Source of the DNA: Zopfochytrium polystomum
Lineage: Eukaryota > Chytridiomycota > Chytridiomycetes > Chytridiales > Chytridiaceae
DNA: 64,000 bases
Direction: 5' to 3'
NCBI GenBank assembly: GCA_025765615.1
Contig: JAIVFJ010000073.1
Span: forward strand, 62,001-126,000
Below are positions 20,937-32,302 of this stretch, piece after piece. The position numbers and the translations under genes were made by a program. Under the pieces are notes generated by a model. The model saw only the letters and a program-made list of their open reading frames with translations. It did no database searches and was not told the origin of the DNA. Numbering within the stretch: position 1 is the stretch's first letter; each line of letters opens with the position of its first letter.

Positions 20937-22459
20937 CGTGAGGACAACAGGCTGTTGAGCCTGTGACCTCAAATAAAAAGAATAAACCTGCTTTTTTTTA
21001 ACTGTTAACTTGTGAGGATTATCAATTTGACTCGACCAAACAACGTTTCACAAAGGTGACGTAACACAGCTGGACGCTGTTTCTTATTATTTTCATGGGT
21101 TATTATTGTCCCTGCAAGCAGAACCACTGAGATTTAGACTGTCTCTTATTTGCGACCATGTATATTATTCATGTTATTTGTTAGGTGGATCTGACTCGTT
21201 AGCAGCAAGAGGCACAAGACGGACCTGAACCTATTGTGGCTGTCAGTTATTGTTCTCACGATGCCCATGGGAGAGCAAGCCACTGCCAATGCAGACCTGG
21301 GCACTGGCTTGCACTGTTGACAAATACTCCGCACATTAAGTGGAATGGAAACCTGGTGTTAACAGTTTTCCTCCTCTGCTCAAGCAGATAATATAGGAGA
21401 GGTTTTTACCCTGTGCCAGTCACGCTTGCCTAGCAACTATTACTGAGTGCATATCATCATAATGTATCAATTATTATAATTGATACATTATGATGAGTTT
21501 TTTCTCTTTCTCTCCAAGTTGGGGAGAAGGACCACCCACAAACACACATCTCCACTTCATTCACTCCTTCCACTCACTCACTCAAAGTAGACTGTTTACA
21601 TTATTATTACCCACTAAGTCGCAGGCTGAATGGCTCGGGCTGCTCTACACTACTGGAAAGAGGAATTCTTAGTTCTGCACAATGGCTAAGCGTTGCCCTC
21701 CTCACTTTTGGAAATGGATTAGGAACAAAGTCCAGGTGTACACAGAGCTAACACATAAGCTACCATGATGAAAGGCGTCATGAAAGGGTATGAGATCATA
21801 GGGATTTTCTCCTTTCTTCATTGATGAGTTTTACTTATTTTTTAAATTAGTAGTTTATCCTGTTTTTCCTGTTTTTACTGTTTTATCTTTTATTTTTGTT
21901 TGTTTGTTGTCTCTGTGTGTGTCTCTCTTTTCTCTTGTGGCTGTGAGTGACTGTCTTCCTCTTTGCACCAATCAGCTCTCCCCAGCTCCTCCACCCTTCT
22001 TGGCAGCTGAATGCCAGGAAAGGCCCCAACCCCCTTCTATGAACCCGGGGTTTGACTTGTTGTTTATTTCTTTTGTTGTTTCTTTTGATGGTTTGCAGTG
22101 GCTTGTCACTCCCCTCACTGATTCAGTTGGTCATACTGATTCCGTTGGTTCTGTCTCTGGTCTAACTTGGCTTTGGCCTTGTGCCCCAGATGAAACCCTT
22201 CTGTGTCTTGCACCAAACGATTATGCTTTCTTTTGTGATTGTGCTTGTTTCATGCTTTGGTGTGAGAAACCCCTCTTTTGTGTTAAAGATTTGTTTGTGT
22301 TTTTCTTGGGCTTGTTAAAGGCTCCAAATACACTTTCCTGTCTAGTGCCTCATGACACCCTCCTTTTGCCCCTATCCATTAGTCAGGTTTGGTATTTAGG
22401 TCCATGCTCTAGTTTCCACCTATGGCCCTAGGTGAGGAGATAGAGAGCACAGTCTCACA
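20937..22459. mobile_element. Element B, copy 2, containing a solo D LTR
   Basis: The left end reads CGTGAGGACAACAGGC, matching TGTGAGGACGACAGGC of the complete copy at 51455. The right end is GAGCACAGTCTCACA. Flanking 4-mers are ACTA (20933-20936) and ACTT (22460-22463), a duplication with one mismatch. It carries the conserved stem-loop plus AATAAA near its left end. A solo D LTR is inserted at 21179-21600, so D is younger than this copy. Much of the interior of B is deleted relative to copy 1. Confidence 0.75.
21179..21600 (+). repeat. Solo D-type LTR, 422 bp
   Basis: Starts TGTTAGGTGGATCTGAC and ends AGTAGACTGTTTACA, with TTATT on both sides (21174-21178 and 21601-21605). Other copies are at 44752-45166, 54137-54535 and a collapsed remnant at 5818-5902. 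It contains an AT palindrome around 21465-21495 (TGTATCAATTATTATAATTGATACA region). No internal coding domain of this family is present in the window. Confidence 0.8.
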
Positions 22460-22507
22460 ACTTACTAAAGGCACGCTTACCCAACTCAACATCGGGCAAA
22501 AGCATAA

Positions 22508-22577
22508 AACCAGCAGGAATTTGAACCCTGTCACTTACCGTGCACACAGCACGCACTAACTGGTGCACTATCTATAT
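22508..22577 (-). other. tRNA-like sequence (degenerate)
   Basis: On the minus strand a D-arm GTGC/GTGC, an anticodon-type hairpin CGTG-CTGTGTG-CACG and a T-arm CAGGG-TTCAAAT-TCCTG can be drawn, with B-box-like GGGTTCAAATTCC. The acceptor stem does not pair well and the spacing between arms is irregular. It is more likely a pseudo-tRNA or SINE head than a working tRNA. Confidence 0.35.
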
Positions 22578-22734
22578 AATAAAAAAAAACAAGGATTTGC
22601 GGCTAAACTGATTTTCTAATTGCAATTAGTGGAGCAGGGGGGGAAGGTTAATTTTTTGTCTTTGGTGCCCAATCAAAACTCAGCAGAAAAATTGGAAAAA
22701 GAAGGAGCTCAATGCGTTGTCTGTCTATCAGATT

Positions 22735-23036
22735 GTCTGTCTTCCTCCCTGTCTGTAGGACTGGCAGTCAGTGGGCTGTCTGTCTCTCTGTCTGTCTCTC
22801 TATCTCTTCGCTCTGTCTCTCTCTCTGTCTCTCTGCCTCCGTCTCTCACTCTGTCTCTCTGTCTCTCTTTATCTGTTTCTCTCCCTGTCTCTCTCTCCTC
22901 TTCCTCTCTCTCTCTCTCTCTCCCTGCCTCGCTCTGCCTCTTTCTCCCTCTCTCTCTCCCTGTCTCTCTCCCTCTCTCCCTCTTTCACTCACTCTCTCTC
23001 TCTCCCTGTTCTCTCTCTCCCTGTCTGTAGGACTGG
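22735..23036. repeat. CT-rich (CTCTGT/CTCTCC) microsatellite
   Basis: Three hundred bases of interrupted CT repeat. All three plus frames are open as Ser/Leu/Cys-rich translations and mean nothing. It is bounded by CTGTAGGACTGGCAGT at both ends (22753 and 23025), which suggests a local duplication. Confidence 0.9.
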
Positions 23037-23038
23037 CA

Positions 23039-24622
23039 GTCAAGACTCAAAGAAAGTTCCAGAAAAATTGGTAATACAATGATACCAATGACAACAACAA
23101 GACAAGCCAGGAAAGCAAAGAAGTTTCCAAAGCGTTCCACAAGGTTCCATGAAGGAATGTTCCAGAAGGTTCCAGAGGTTTCCAGAGTGTGAGACTATAC
23201 TCACTCCTTCGACCCTGGGATCTGGGCCCTAGAGTGAGGGAAAGCAAATAATAGGCTAAAACTAACTTTATTGGGCTGTTGTCTAGGGGGTGTTTCAACC
23301 CTACTACTTGCCTAGTCCATGAAGTATCCCTACTGGTCTGTCTAACAGGGGTCTCAAACACAAATAATGAACATTCAGAGGGACAATCCTCTGAAGGATC
23401 GGTGCTGGAGCACCAATTACTCGCATGGCTGCAGGCTGATGTGAGGGGAAATGGAAGGGCACTCCCGAGGGCGCAACACAACCGCAGAATAAAGAGAGAG
23501 AAGAAGGAAACAGGGGCTTTTATCTCAGGAGCCTAATCTCAAATACAACAGGAGCGGTTAATAGCGCCGGGAGGAAAAAGGGTGCGACCTAGCGCCCCTC
23601 GTCGCAGACAGTGCTGCGGAACCCTTGTTGTCACCAGCGATGGGGGGGGAGAGAGAGAAGGGAGTCGACTATGTAGGGTCAGAAGGTCGCCAGCAGGGAA
23701 CTCGCACGCGGAAACACCTGCGATCATACACGCACCCCGCCAGGCTGCGTTGGCACGACCACTCGACCAATGGGCTTTATCGCATCACACTCATACTCAC
23801 ACATCTCACCCTCACAGCAATAGGACTGAGGCAGGCGCTTGTAGATCGAACTCTCAGGTGTCGGGGGCTGCACCAGGCGCAGCCACCAACACCCTCGCGG
23901 GGACGGGAAGGTTGGGGACAACGACGCCATCGTCGTCACCACCACCACCACCCGTCATCGCGGCGGGCAAGCGCCAGGGATCCTCACTCCAACACAGAGC
24001 CGGCAATGTCACACAGTCGCTGGTGGGGCCAGCTGCATTCCCCACCCACAGCCCCTTAAGAGGAGCCCCACTAAGGGACCATGTACACACCCAGGTGTGT
24101 ACCATCTCTCACTACCCTCACCTTGCAAGCCAGATGGATTTGAAGGGACTCTGTATTGGTGCTGAAGGACAGAAATCAGATTGAAGAAAAAAGGAAAACG
24201 AGAAATGGCCCAAAAACCGAGAGAGAGAAATTGACAAGTCAACCCCCCCCTGACTTGGAGCATCCATGTACAAGTGCCAAAAATAAATAATAAATAAGGC
24301 AGGCTTGGGGTACAGCCTGTCAGGCACCCAATCCCTAGGCAGTCAGGCAATCTCCGTTAGTCACTGAAAAAGAAAATATGTTGAGAAAACCCTGGCACAA
24401 CAGAAACTGTTAAGACGAAAGTAGTAAAAGCAGGCCCAATAATAAAGACGGGTTAGCCGCAAATACACTTTGATAACGCCTTGGAAACTAAAGAACCGGG
24501 AGCAATAATAGGGGTCCTGATCCTTGCAGTTTTATGACAGGTACGCTTGTTTTTGCGAATAAAATCCCTAGACTTTATCACTGAGACCTCGGTGTAGTCT
24601 CACAAGAGGGTGATTCATAACA
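23039..24622 (-). repeat. Gypsy LTR fragment split by a C element
   Basis: Bases 23039-23187 and 24605-24622 together form the terminal part of the chromovirus LTR (CAAGACTCAAAGAAAGTTCC ... GTGATTCATAACA). The left part of the LTR is missing next to the CT repeat. The break is explained by the insertion at 23188-24604. Confidence 0.85.
23188..24604 (-). mobile_element. Element C, complete solo LTR-like unit, 1417 bp
   Basis: Perfect terminal inversion TGTGAGAC...GTCTCACA, with the 4-bp duplication AGAG at 23184-23187 and 24605-24608. Inside, on the minus strand, a TATA-like GATAAAAGCC (about 23516-23524) lies upstream of AATAAA (23268-23273), the order expected for U3-R-U5 of an LTR. No protein domain is visible. 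A 5'-truncated second copy is at 3282-4512. I read it as a solo LTR of an unrecognised retroelement; a TIR DNA transposon is the alternative. Confidence 0.7.
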
Positions 24623-25619
24623 GTCCTGTACAGAAGCTGGAGGAGAAGAGCTCTGTTTCCAAAACTTACTACGTGTTGGTGACATTCAAATACGAATGGC
24701 CGAAACATAGGAAATCACTTTTTGAAGAAGGCGATGGGATGGCGACGCATCGAACTGTTTCCTCCCCAATGAATTCCTGCGCTTTTCCCAATCGTGTTTG
24801 CAAGTCTTTACCTTCGGGATTCTTGTCTTAGCGGGCTTTTGTTGGGTTTTGAGTAAAGAGAGAGCGTCCTTGGCAGTGGTTGGTGTCGTTGCGGGCGCCT
24901 GGCTCGCTACGCTGTGCATCCATCCACACCAACTTCGTCCTTTGTCCGCACACAGTTTTGCCCTGGGGTTGCACGCCCATCTTCCTCGCGTCTAACTTGG
25001 GTCGAATCGGGTCGGGCTTTGATTAAATTCGGGTTCGATTCAAGCTTGAATGGACGTGCACTTTCCCATTTGAATTTGTATGTGACTGGCACATGGGTAA
25101 GAAACTCTCCGATAATAATTGTCAGCTTGGCAGAGGAGGAGGAAAACTTTTTGCGTTGGGTTTCATTTCCACCATGTATAATACTTTGTATATTCTCAGA
25201 GTAAATGTTTGCCACCAGCCAAGGTAGGTCCACGCTGATATCTGCGCGTCGGTGTGTTTGGATTTGGGGGCCCTCTGTCCGCTGGTCTGGACTGAATTTC
25301 TTGTCTTTCTGGCTTTCTTTCTGTCTTCTCTCTTTTCTTATCGCCAGCCAGTCATCATCAACAAAACCAGACGAAAAAAAAAAAAAAAAAAGAAAAAAGA
25401 AAAAAAAAAGTTATCCACTGTTGTACTAATAAATTGGTGGCGCTCATTCTCGACACCTGACACCTGCAGGGAGCCCTCGCCGTCGTGCACGTCCCCGGCC
25501 ACTGACTGCTACTGCTGCTGCCCGCCACTTGCTGCTGCCGCGATTACCCACCACCACCACCACCACCACCACCACCAACAGGCAATCCACCCCGCCAGCC
25601 AGCGGGCTACTGCCAGGTG
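24623..25619. other. Transition from transposon island to gene island
   Basis: No recognisable gene. An A-rich tract lies at 25374-25410 and a (CAC)n tract at 25549-25576, close to the start of the next gene. Sequence CTGCCAG immediately before 25618 could be a splice acceptor for an upstream non-coding exon. Confidence 0.35.
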
Positions 25620-26624
25620 ATGCCGTTTCGGCAGGGAGAGGACCCCACCACCACCAGGGGGCCGCCGCACCCTGACTCTGCCACTGCCGCGTTTGGTCCC
25701 GCCATTGCGCAATCCACTCGCAAACCGCTCCCTATTCGCATACCATCACCCCGACTGCAGCCGACATCCACCACCACGACCGCCACTCTCCCAATCCTCA
25801 GCGGCCCTCTCTCCGCCCCCCTTCCCGGAGATTCTCTCTCCTATGCAGCATCCCCTCCCGACGACCGTCACCATCCACATTCTCCCGGCGACGACAGCCT
25901 CTCGACAGGGACAGACTTGGATGACTCGCTCTCCCCGCAGACTTCCTTCAGCTCGTTGTCGTCCGGCAGCAGCGTGGCGTCGGACACGCCAAGCCATTCC
26001 CGTGCGTACCGTAACCGCGCATACAACCTCAGGAGACTCAAGACGCGAAATTCCCTTGCGCGACAGAGCCTGTCGATTGAGAGTAGGCTTGCTCAAGATT
26101 TGACGATAAGCTCCAGGGTCGACGAGGATGACGATGAGGACGAGGACCACGAGGACGATGATTTGACAGCACTTGGCGGAATCGTCAGCGTCCTGTGGCG
26201 GCGCTCCCTCAATCTTGCTGGGGAAGGCGGCCCCAGCAGCAACACCCCCTCCAATCCGTCTGCGCCCGAGAACGCACAAAGCACAATCGATGAGGGAATT
26301 CTTGACAGTGACCGTCTGGCTCGGCTGGATGGACTCCCGCGGATGGCGCCATCGGTCGCGGCCGCTTCGTCAGAAGCCACAGGCTGCGCCACTCATCTCT
26401 CGAAGGACGACGTTTCCAGCGCCAGTACAGAGCCCCTTCAGCGCTCCGCCGCTGACTGGGAACCCCAATCTCCACCTTCTTCACCCACCATGACCTCCCG
26501 GCTGGCCACCGATAGCGCTCAACAGCCGTCAATAAAACGCCGCATTCGATGGGCGGATTCGCTGCCAAACGGGAGGCTGGCTGTATTTCAAACACATAAC
26601 GAATATCCTGTTCGCATTTTGTAA
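25620..26624 (+). CDS. Unrecognised Ser/Pro/Asp-rich protein with C-terminal WAD motif
   Basis: An uninterrupted frame of 334 residues from ATG at 25620. It is rich in Ser, Pro, Thr and His, with an acidic run (DEDDDEDEDHEDDDL) in the middle and no membrane segment. The N-terminal two thirds look disordered. The C-terminus, KRRIRWADSLPNGRLAVF, is the only compact part and recalls the basic-hydrophobic plus WAD/FAD motifs seen in some protein phosphatase 1 regulators; that is only a resemblance. The stop is followed by a 12-bp perfect hairpin and AATAAA. A gene rather than chance is supported by length, GC-rich codon use like its neighbours and a clear 3' signal. Confidence 0.6.
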   Translation: MPFRQGEDPTTTRGPPHPDSATAAFGPAIAQSTRKPLPIRIPSPRLQPTSTTTTATLPILSGPLSAPLPGDSLSYAASPPDDRHHPHSPGDDSLSTGTDLDDSLSPQTSFSSLSSGSSVASDTPSHSRAYRNRAYNLRRLKTRNSLARQSLSIESRLAQDLTISSRVDEDDDEDEDHEDDDLTALGGIVSVLWRRSLNLAGEGGPSSNTPSNPSAPENAQSTIDEGILDSDRLARLDGLPRMAPSVAAASSEATGCATHLSKDDVSSASTEPLQRSAADWEPQSPPSSPTMTSRLATDSAQQPSIKRRIRWADSLPNGRLAVFQTHNEYPVRIL

Positions 26625-26642
26625 TTTTTCTTTTTTCTTTTG

Positions 26643-26686
26643 AAGGCTTCCATTCTCTCCCTAATGGAAGCCTTTTTTGGAATAAA
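26643..26686 (+). terminator. Hairpin plus AATAAA 3'-end signal
   Basis: AAGGCTTCCATT (26643-26654) and AATGGAAGCCTT (26663-26674) form a perfect 12-bp stem with an 8-nt loop, followed by a T run and AATAAA at 26681-26686. It sits 19 bases after the stop of the Ser/Pro-rich gene. It most likely shapes the transcript 3' end; a bacterial-type terminator function is not implied. Confidence 0.6.
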
Positions 26687-26999
26687 TCCACTGTATCATC
26701 TTTCAAATGGCGGTGATTTTGAGTTTTAAATTGATTGGCACTGTTGTCCAACAGACCTTTAAGCGAAGGTAGGCATGACTGAAGGTGATGAGAGGGATGC
26801 GGAGAATTCACGATGTCTCTGAGGTTAGAACAGCGATTGTTCATTTCCGAAAGTTGTATTTAGGTGCTGGTAAGCATTAATTTCGCCTCCTGTTGCATTT
26901 ACAGCACCTCAAATTAAATACAAGCATCCGTCGATCAAACTTTCAAGAATTGTACCTCGTTCAAGGGAATTAACGTTGGTTGTTACATTTAATGTCTCC

Positions 27000-29900
27000 A
27001 TGTCTGAAACCGTACGGGCCTCTGAGGACTCTACCGAGTGTCGGTGGACCTCGCAACTGGTTGGGGGTGGCACCAAATGGAACATTTTCGTTTCTTTGTG
27101 TCTTGTCATGGGTACGATCCGCGACAACGATGACGACTACGACGCGAGGATCGCCGGGAGGGCGCCGGCAGGGACCGCTGCGAACGATGGGGCCACGGCG
27201 GGCCAGCCGCAGGGCTTTCTTGGCAGCTCCATATTTCCGTCCTTCAACCCGGCCTCGCCCGGCAGCGGGAGCGACAGCGAAGACGATCGGCCCGCCGCGG
27301 CGGCGGCTGCGGCGGCGTCGTCGTCGTCGTCTTCGTCTTCTTGGCTTGTCAGGAAACCGGACGAGGCATCATCCGCTGTGACGCCCTTCTCTTCGCTTGC
27401 GCAGTCGTTCTCGTCGTTCCCGTCGTTTTCGTTCGCGACAGTCCCGTCGGTGTCGGCGGCGGAATCAACCCGGGACGCTGACAAGCGGAAAGAGACAAAG
27501 TGAGTTCCGAGTGCCGACCGCTGTTTGCTGTTTGGTCGCGCGACCCTAAACCCGCAACGCGCATCTTGACCTTCAGACGTTCACGGGATCCGTACCAAGG
27601 CGTCGAGATCAAAAAAAAGAAGCGCAAGCATAAGGACTCATCCAGCTCGCGTCACGAGAAGAAGGCGAAGTGGAAGGTTTTTATCGTGATCGGCTGCAGA
27701 ACACGTCGCTCAATTTGTTTTTTACGCCAGGACGACCACCACAGCAGACCGGAAAGCTCCACGAAAGCTGCCGATTAGTGAGTTAATAATCGCTTGCGTT
27801 GCGTCACAAATGCCTGGCAGACGCATTGACGAGAACTTGGCAGCTCGACAACGAAGGACTTTTACATCGATCGGAGGGGCGACTCGAATAACCTCATTTA
27901 TCAGTCCCTGCCGCAGTCCGACATTCCACTTTATCGAGCATTTGGAAGTTCGTCGCATCGCACAAGTGTAACTCGTCCCTTCTCACATCTGTTCATGGCC
28001 AGACATTGTGTTCGGAGCTACCGGGGATTGGTGGATAGATCGGAAAGCGAAAGGCCGAAGGGGTGTTGTCATTTACCAGCATCGGCCGGCTCGAGATGTG
28101 CGTGTCGGACCTTTCGGTGGCTCAAAATCAGAAACTTATTGTTATCAATGCAGAAAGTATCCTACAAGGAGTTTGCGATAGCGCTCAAGTCGCGACCGCA
28201 AAAGTGGCGAAAGTGAGTCCTGGAGATCTTCATGCGAATTTAACTTCCGTCCACAGAACGAAGGCCGATGAGATCGATCTAATGATGGACGAAGACTTCG
28301 TTCCCTTGACAAAAGCTTCAGGAGCCGAAGGCACAGATTCTGGCGACGCGCCAGGCTCGATTTTGGAGGAGAATGCGGATTTCTTGAAGAAGACGCAGGA
28401 GTTCAACAAACTCTTAATGGAGGTGAGAAACTGCGCCACTTCACGAGTTGCTCGTGGCTCTGGTGACGTAAAACTGAAAGCCGATCGTTGCGAATCTTTA
28501 CAGAAACCTAAGGACGTCCAGTTGTGGATTGATTTCTGCAAGCTCCAAGACGAGCTGATTGCGGGGGGAAGCAAGAGAGGTGCCATTCGGCAGGCGATTG
28601 CCGAGAAAAAGCTCGCAATTCTTGAAAAAGCTCTGGACGCAATTCCCGGAGATGAAAAGCTGTTGCATCAGTACATGTCGGTCTGCGAGGAAGCATATGA
28701 GTAAGTTTTTCCCACGTCAGCGATGCTTGTTCGGAGTGGCGGGGTGGGGAGGGATATTGTGGATGTACTTGCGCCACCGCGTGTTTGACAGCTCTACTTC
28801 GTTGCAGTTCCATTCGCCTATTGACAAAATGGGATGTCATTTTGCGAGAGCATCCGGACTCGATAGCACTATGGGATCGATATCTCGAGTTTCGGCAGAC
28901 GAATTACGCTTCGTTCACTGTTAATCAGTGCGTTGAAGTGTACGAAGAATGCATGGAAACCTTACGAGACGCGGAGGAGGTCAACGCTCTTCGGCGGGAA
29001 AAAGTACTCCTTCACGTCTTTCGCAGAGTTTGCCATTTGCTACTTCAAGCAGGTCCGTGATTGTCGAAAATACGTCGTTCTCTGATGAAGTTCCAGGTCA
29101 GGTTGAGCGAGCTATCGCTCTGTCCCAAGCCATGGTCGAATTTTCCTGTTTCTGTCCTCCTGCATTCGCGCATCAATCTTTTGATGTTCGACTGAATCTG
29201 TTTGAGATATTTTGGGAAAGCGGTTGCCCCAGATTTGGCGAAGAGGTAGGAAAGATACGGAAGGTTACTTTGAGTGAGTCCTCACCTCTGGTTTTAGGGA
29301 GCCAGAACCTGGGCAAATGATATCGATGGAGGTGTGTGTGTGTTTTTCCCTGCTTCTTCTAGCCCTGTGCTGATTGGTCTTTTTTTCAGCGGCCAGTCGA
29401 ATGCACCGCAAGCAGGTTGAGCAGAAGGACTTGATTGATGACGACGTGGATGACGAGTTTCTGCATTGGTACCTGCAAGAGACTGTTCATGAGTACAATA
29501 ACTGGCTCCCCTTGACCGGTGAGCACCGAATACTTCTTTCGTAACTACTTGTTCTAAGAACCGGTCTTCCAAGACGATCAGATGGTGGACGACGTTGAAG
29601 ACCCTTTCCGAACTGTGGTGTTTGCTGATATCCGTACCCTCCTCTTCCACGCGTCACATCCCTCGACCCTTGTTGCATTGATCGATCACCTCACCTCCCT
29701 TATGGCTTTGCCAACAAACCTTTCGTCCAGTCCCTCGTCTGATCGTCGCTTCTTGGACGCTTTCCTGCACGCTGAGCTCGCTTCAGAGTCCGCTGCAAAG
29801 AGGATGCTGGCTCCTGAGTTTCCGGAGGAGGACAGTGACGCAGCACAAAACAATCTATTGGCAGAGGTGCCAGAAGGCGAGGCGGTTCGTTTTGCAATTC

Positions 29901-31826
29901 AGTCCTTCCCGTTTGGAGAGGGCAAAGTGATTGCGAGCAGAGGCTGGTTTGGAGCGATTCGAGGGGGCGAGGTGAAGGCTGTGGAGGAGGCCGGCTTTGG
30001 AAGGATGGAGTTTGTGAAGTAAGGCTTGCGAGTCGAAGTCGAGTTGAATTTTTCCTGACGGTTTCAACTTGCAGGAATATTCTTCAACAAGCCCAAAAAG
30101 TCACCAAGCGCGATGAACTACTGTCACCACTGCTTCTTGCTTTGGAGGCTGACGTTGATCCAAACCGGTATGTTGTGGCTACCTGAAACAAAATTTTCTG
30201 ACTGAGCAATAAGCGCGCTGAAACTTGGAAAGTCTATGCTCAAATCCGATCGAATGAACCTCCCGCTCTGGCACGCGTTGGCCCAAATCAATCTTTCCCT
30301 GGGCAGCGAAGAAGAGGTGACATATCAATTTAACTTGACCTTAAGAGCTCAACTTTCGATTTCATACGCGCAGGCTCGTAAAATTCTGTTTACGGCAGTC
30401 ATCGCCTCGCAAGGCTTTGCAAAGGAGCAAAAGAAGTTTAGCGCGATGCTCCACTTTTGTCTGGCGGAAATGCAAATTGTCTCTGGACGAGTTAACAGTG
30501 CGATGGGTATGTGACCAAAGCAAAAGCTAGTTTTCACGTGCATGCGCTTTCAGGCATTCTTTTGTCACTTGTGGACGACAAATTCCAGCCATCGTTGGAC
30601 GACTCGGATAAAGTACCTCCCACCAAATCGCTCCGTGGCCGCAAGGTACCGTCCCTTTTCTTGCTTTACCATGTAAAAAAGTTAATCCGTTTCCGCTTGC
30701 TCAATCTCTTCCAAAAAGCTTTTCACAGACATCCTTGACGACAGCGTTACACCTCCGACCTCCACCCATTTACCGACCGTCACAGCCTGCTTTGCATTGT
30801 ACGAATACTGCACGCACGGACTCAGCGAAGCGCTTGCCGTCTTCGCACGCGGCCTCGAACGGCTTGGGCGCGTCGCCGTTGGCGATTCCTTTGACGAGGA
30901 GACCAAAAAGAGCCAATTTGAGCTGCTTCAAGAGGCAAAGGCGAGAGTGATTTTTGTGCATTCGAAACGGGGTGTCGGATATCGGCCGGGCGACTTGAGG
31001 GAAGCTTTGGAAAAGTACGAAGCTGATTAGTTTCAACCTTCAACCCGCCCAACCTACCCTTTGGAGCTAACAGCTCGTTTCCTTTCAAATGTAAACCAAC
31101 AGGGCGCTGGAAGAAAGTCCGCATCACTCTGGCTTTCTCGAACTGTTTGCAAGAGCAGAGGCTCGCACCAGAATCGAGAACCGGTTCAGGAGAGTTATGG
31201 AGGCCGCGCTGGCCAGGTGAGACTTGGGTGCTGTTTGCCCCAGACCCGATAGTAACTCATGGCCCCTTCACTCGAAAAACAGGAACCCCTCCCACATTTT
31301 GTGGACGTTTTTCATTTGGGCGGAAATCCGGCAGCGCAAAAACTTCAATGTGAATGCCGTCCGCGCACTCTTTGAGCGCGCGGTGGAGTGCCCAAGGTTC
31401 GTGGCCCGCATTGGAAAGAATGGGGAAGAGTCGAGTCAAACGCCAGTAACAAAACCACCCCCCCAAAAAAAACATACAGTTCTCGACACTCTGTATCACT
31501 CTGGTACCTCTTTGTCGTTTTCGAAATGATGTGCAAAGAGGGCAAAAGAGCCAAGACCCTGTTTTACCGCGCCGTGCGCGAGTGCCCTTGGGCGAAAGGT
31601 ACGCGAGCGAGACGTTTTGCTTGTCTCTGCCCACCGTCTATCCCACCGCTAAAACATATATATATATATGCATATATATATTTTTTTCTTGTGGCTTCTT
31701 TCGGAAATAGCACTCTACATGCTCCCGTTCCGCGTGCTCCGGTCCGAGTTTGACGACGCCGAGCTGGTGGATATTTATTCTCTTATGGAGGAGAAGGAGC
31801 TTCGTCTCCGGATTCCCTTGGGGTGA
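27000..31826 (+). CDS. NRDE2: NRDE2-family protein with HAT repeats
   Basis: Nuclear RNA-surveillance and splicing factor; relatives (S. pombe Nrl1, human NRDE2) work with the Mtr4-type helicase. Around twenty exons can be joined. An acidic/Ser-rich start (GSGSDSEDDRP) is followed by a Lys-rich stretch (EIKKKKRKHKD), then the family signature FYIDRRGDSNNLIYQSLP..DIPLYRAFG. Next come HAT-type helices: QEFNKLLME, KDVQLWIDFCKLQDELI, EKKLAILEKALDAIP, RLLTKWDVILREHPDSIALW, ALSQAMVEFSCFCP, and IFWESGCPRFGEE. The C-terminus, YRAVRECPWAKALYMLP then MEEKELRLRIPLG, is the diagnostic family end. Exons checked include 28504-28700, 28808-29052, 29097-29245 and 29559-30018. The first ATG is either 27000 or 27108; the latter removes 36 residues and fits family starts better. 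The stop TGA is at 31824. Confidence 0.93.
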
Positions 31827-32070
31827 TGCGAAAAACGGGGAGAGAGCTCCGTGGGCTGCCGCGGTGGGGATGATGCCACGAAACGCAAATTACAAAAAAA
31901 AAAACCCCCAGCAATCGTGCCATAACAACCCCGCCCACCATGCCGCACCCACCACAACCTCCTTTACCCCATGTTCCGATCCGGCCAGTACAACCTCTCT
32001 TCCTTAGCGAAAAAAAAAAAACAAAAAAAAAACCAGCGGTGCGCCCTTTCCCCCCCTCCTCCTCCGTCGC

Positions 32071-32265
32071 TCAGTACGCTCGCGAGGCAAGCATTAACGT
32101 CGCGGCGTCGCCGACCGCGGCCATGAGGCCGTGGGCGGGATCCACGTCGAGCGAGTTGAGGGGCAGCCGGTTGCCGAGGTCCGAGATCTTGTAGTGGGAC
32201 GGCGAGGTCGCAAAGCCGCCGCGAAAGTCGTCCACTCCGTAGCTCCACGTTGTCGCGCTGAATTC

Positions 32266-32302
<37 letters not shown>

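Noticed and set aside
22508..22577. Functional tRNA-His gene (GTG anticodon)
   Set aside because: The acceptor stem does not pair and arm spacing is irregular; kept only as a tRNA-like relic.
22620..23082. Ser/Leu/Cys-rich plus-strand ORFs resembling membrane proteins
   Set aside because: They are translations of CT microsatellite; all three frames are open together.
26643..26678. Rho-independent bacterial terminator, suggesting bacterial DNA
   Set aside because: The surroundings are spliced eukaryotic genes and AATAAA follows; an RNA 3'-end structure is more likely.
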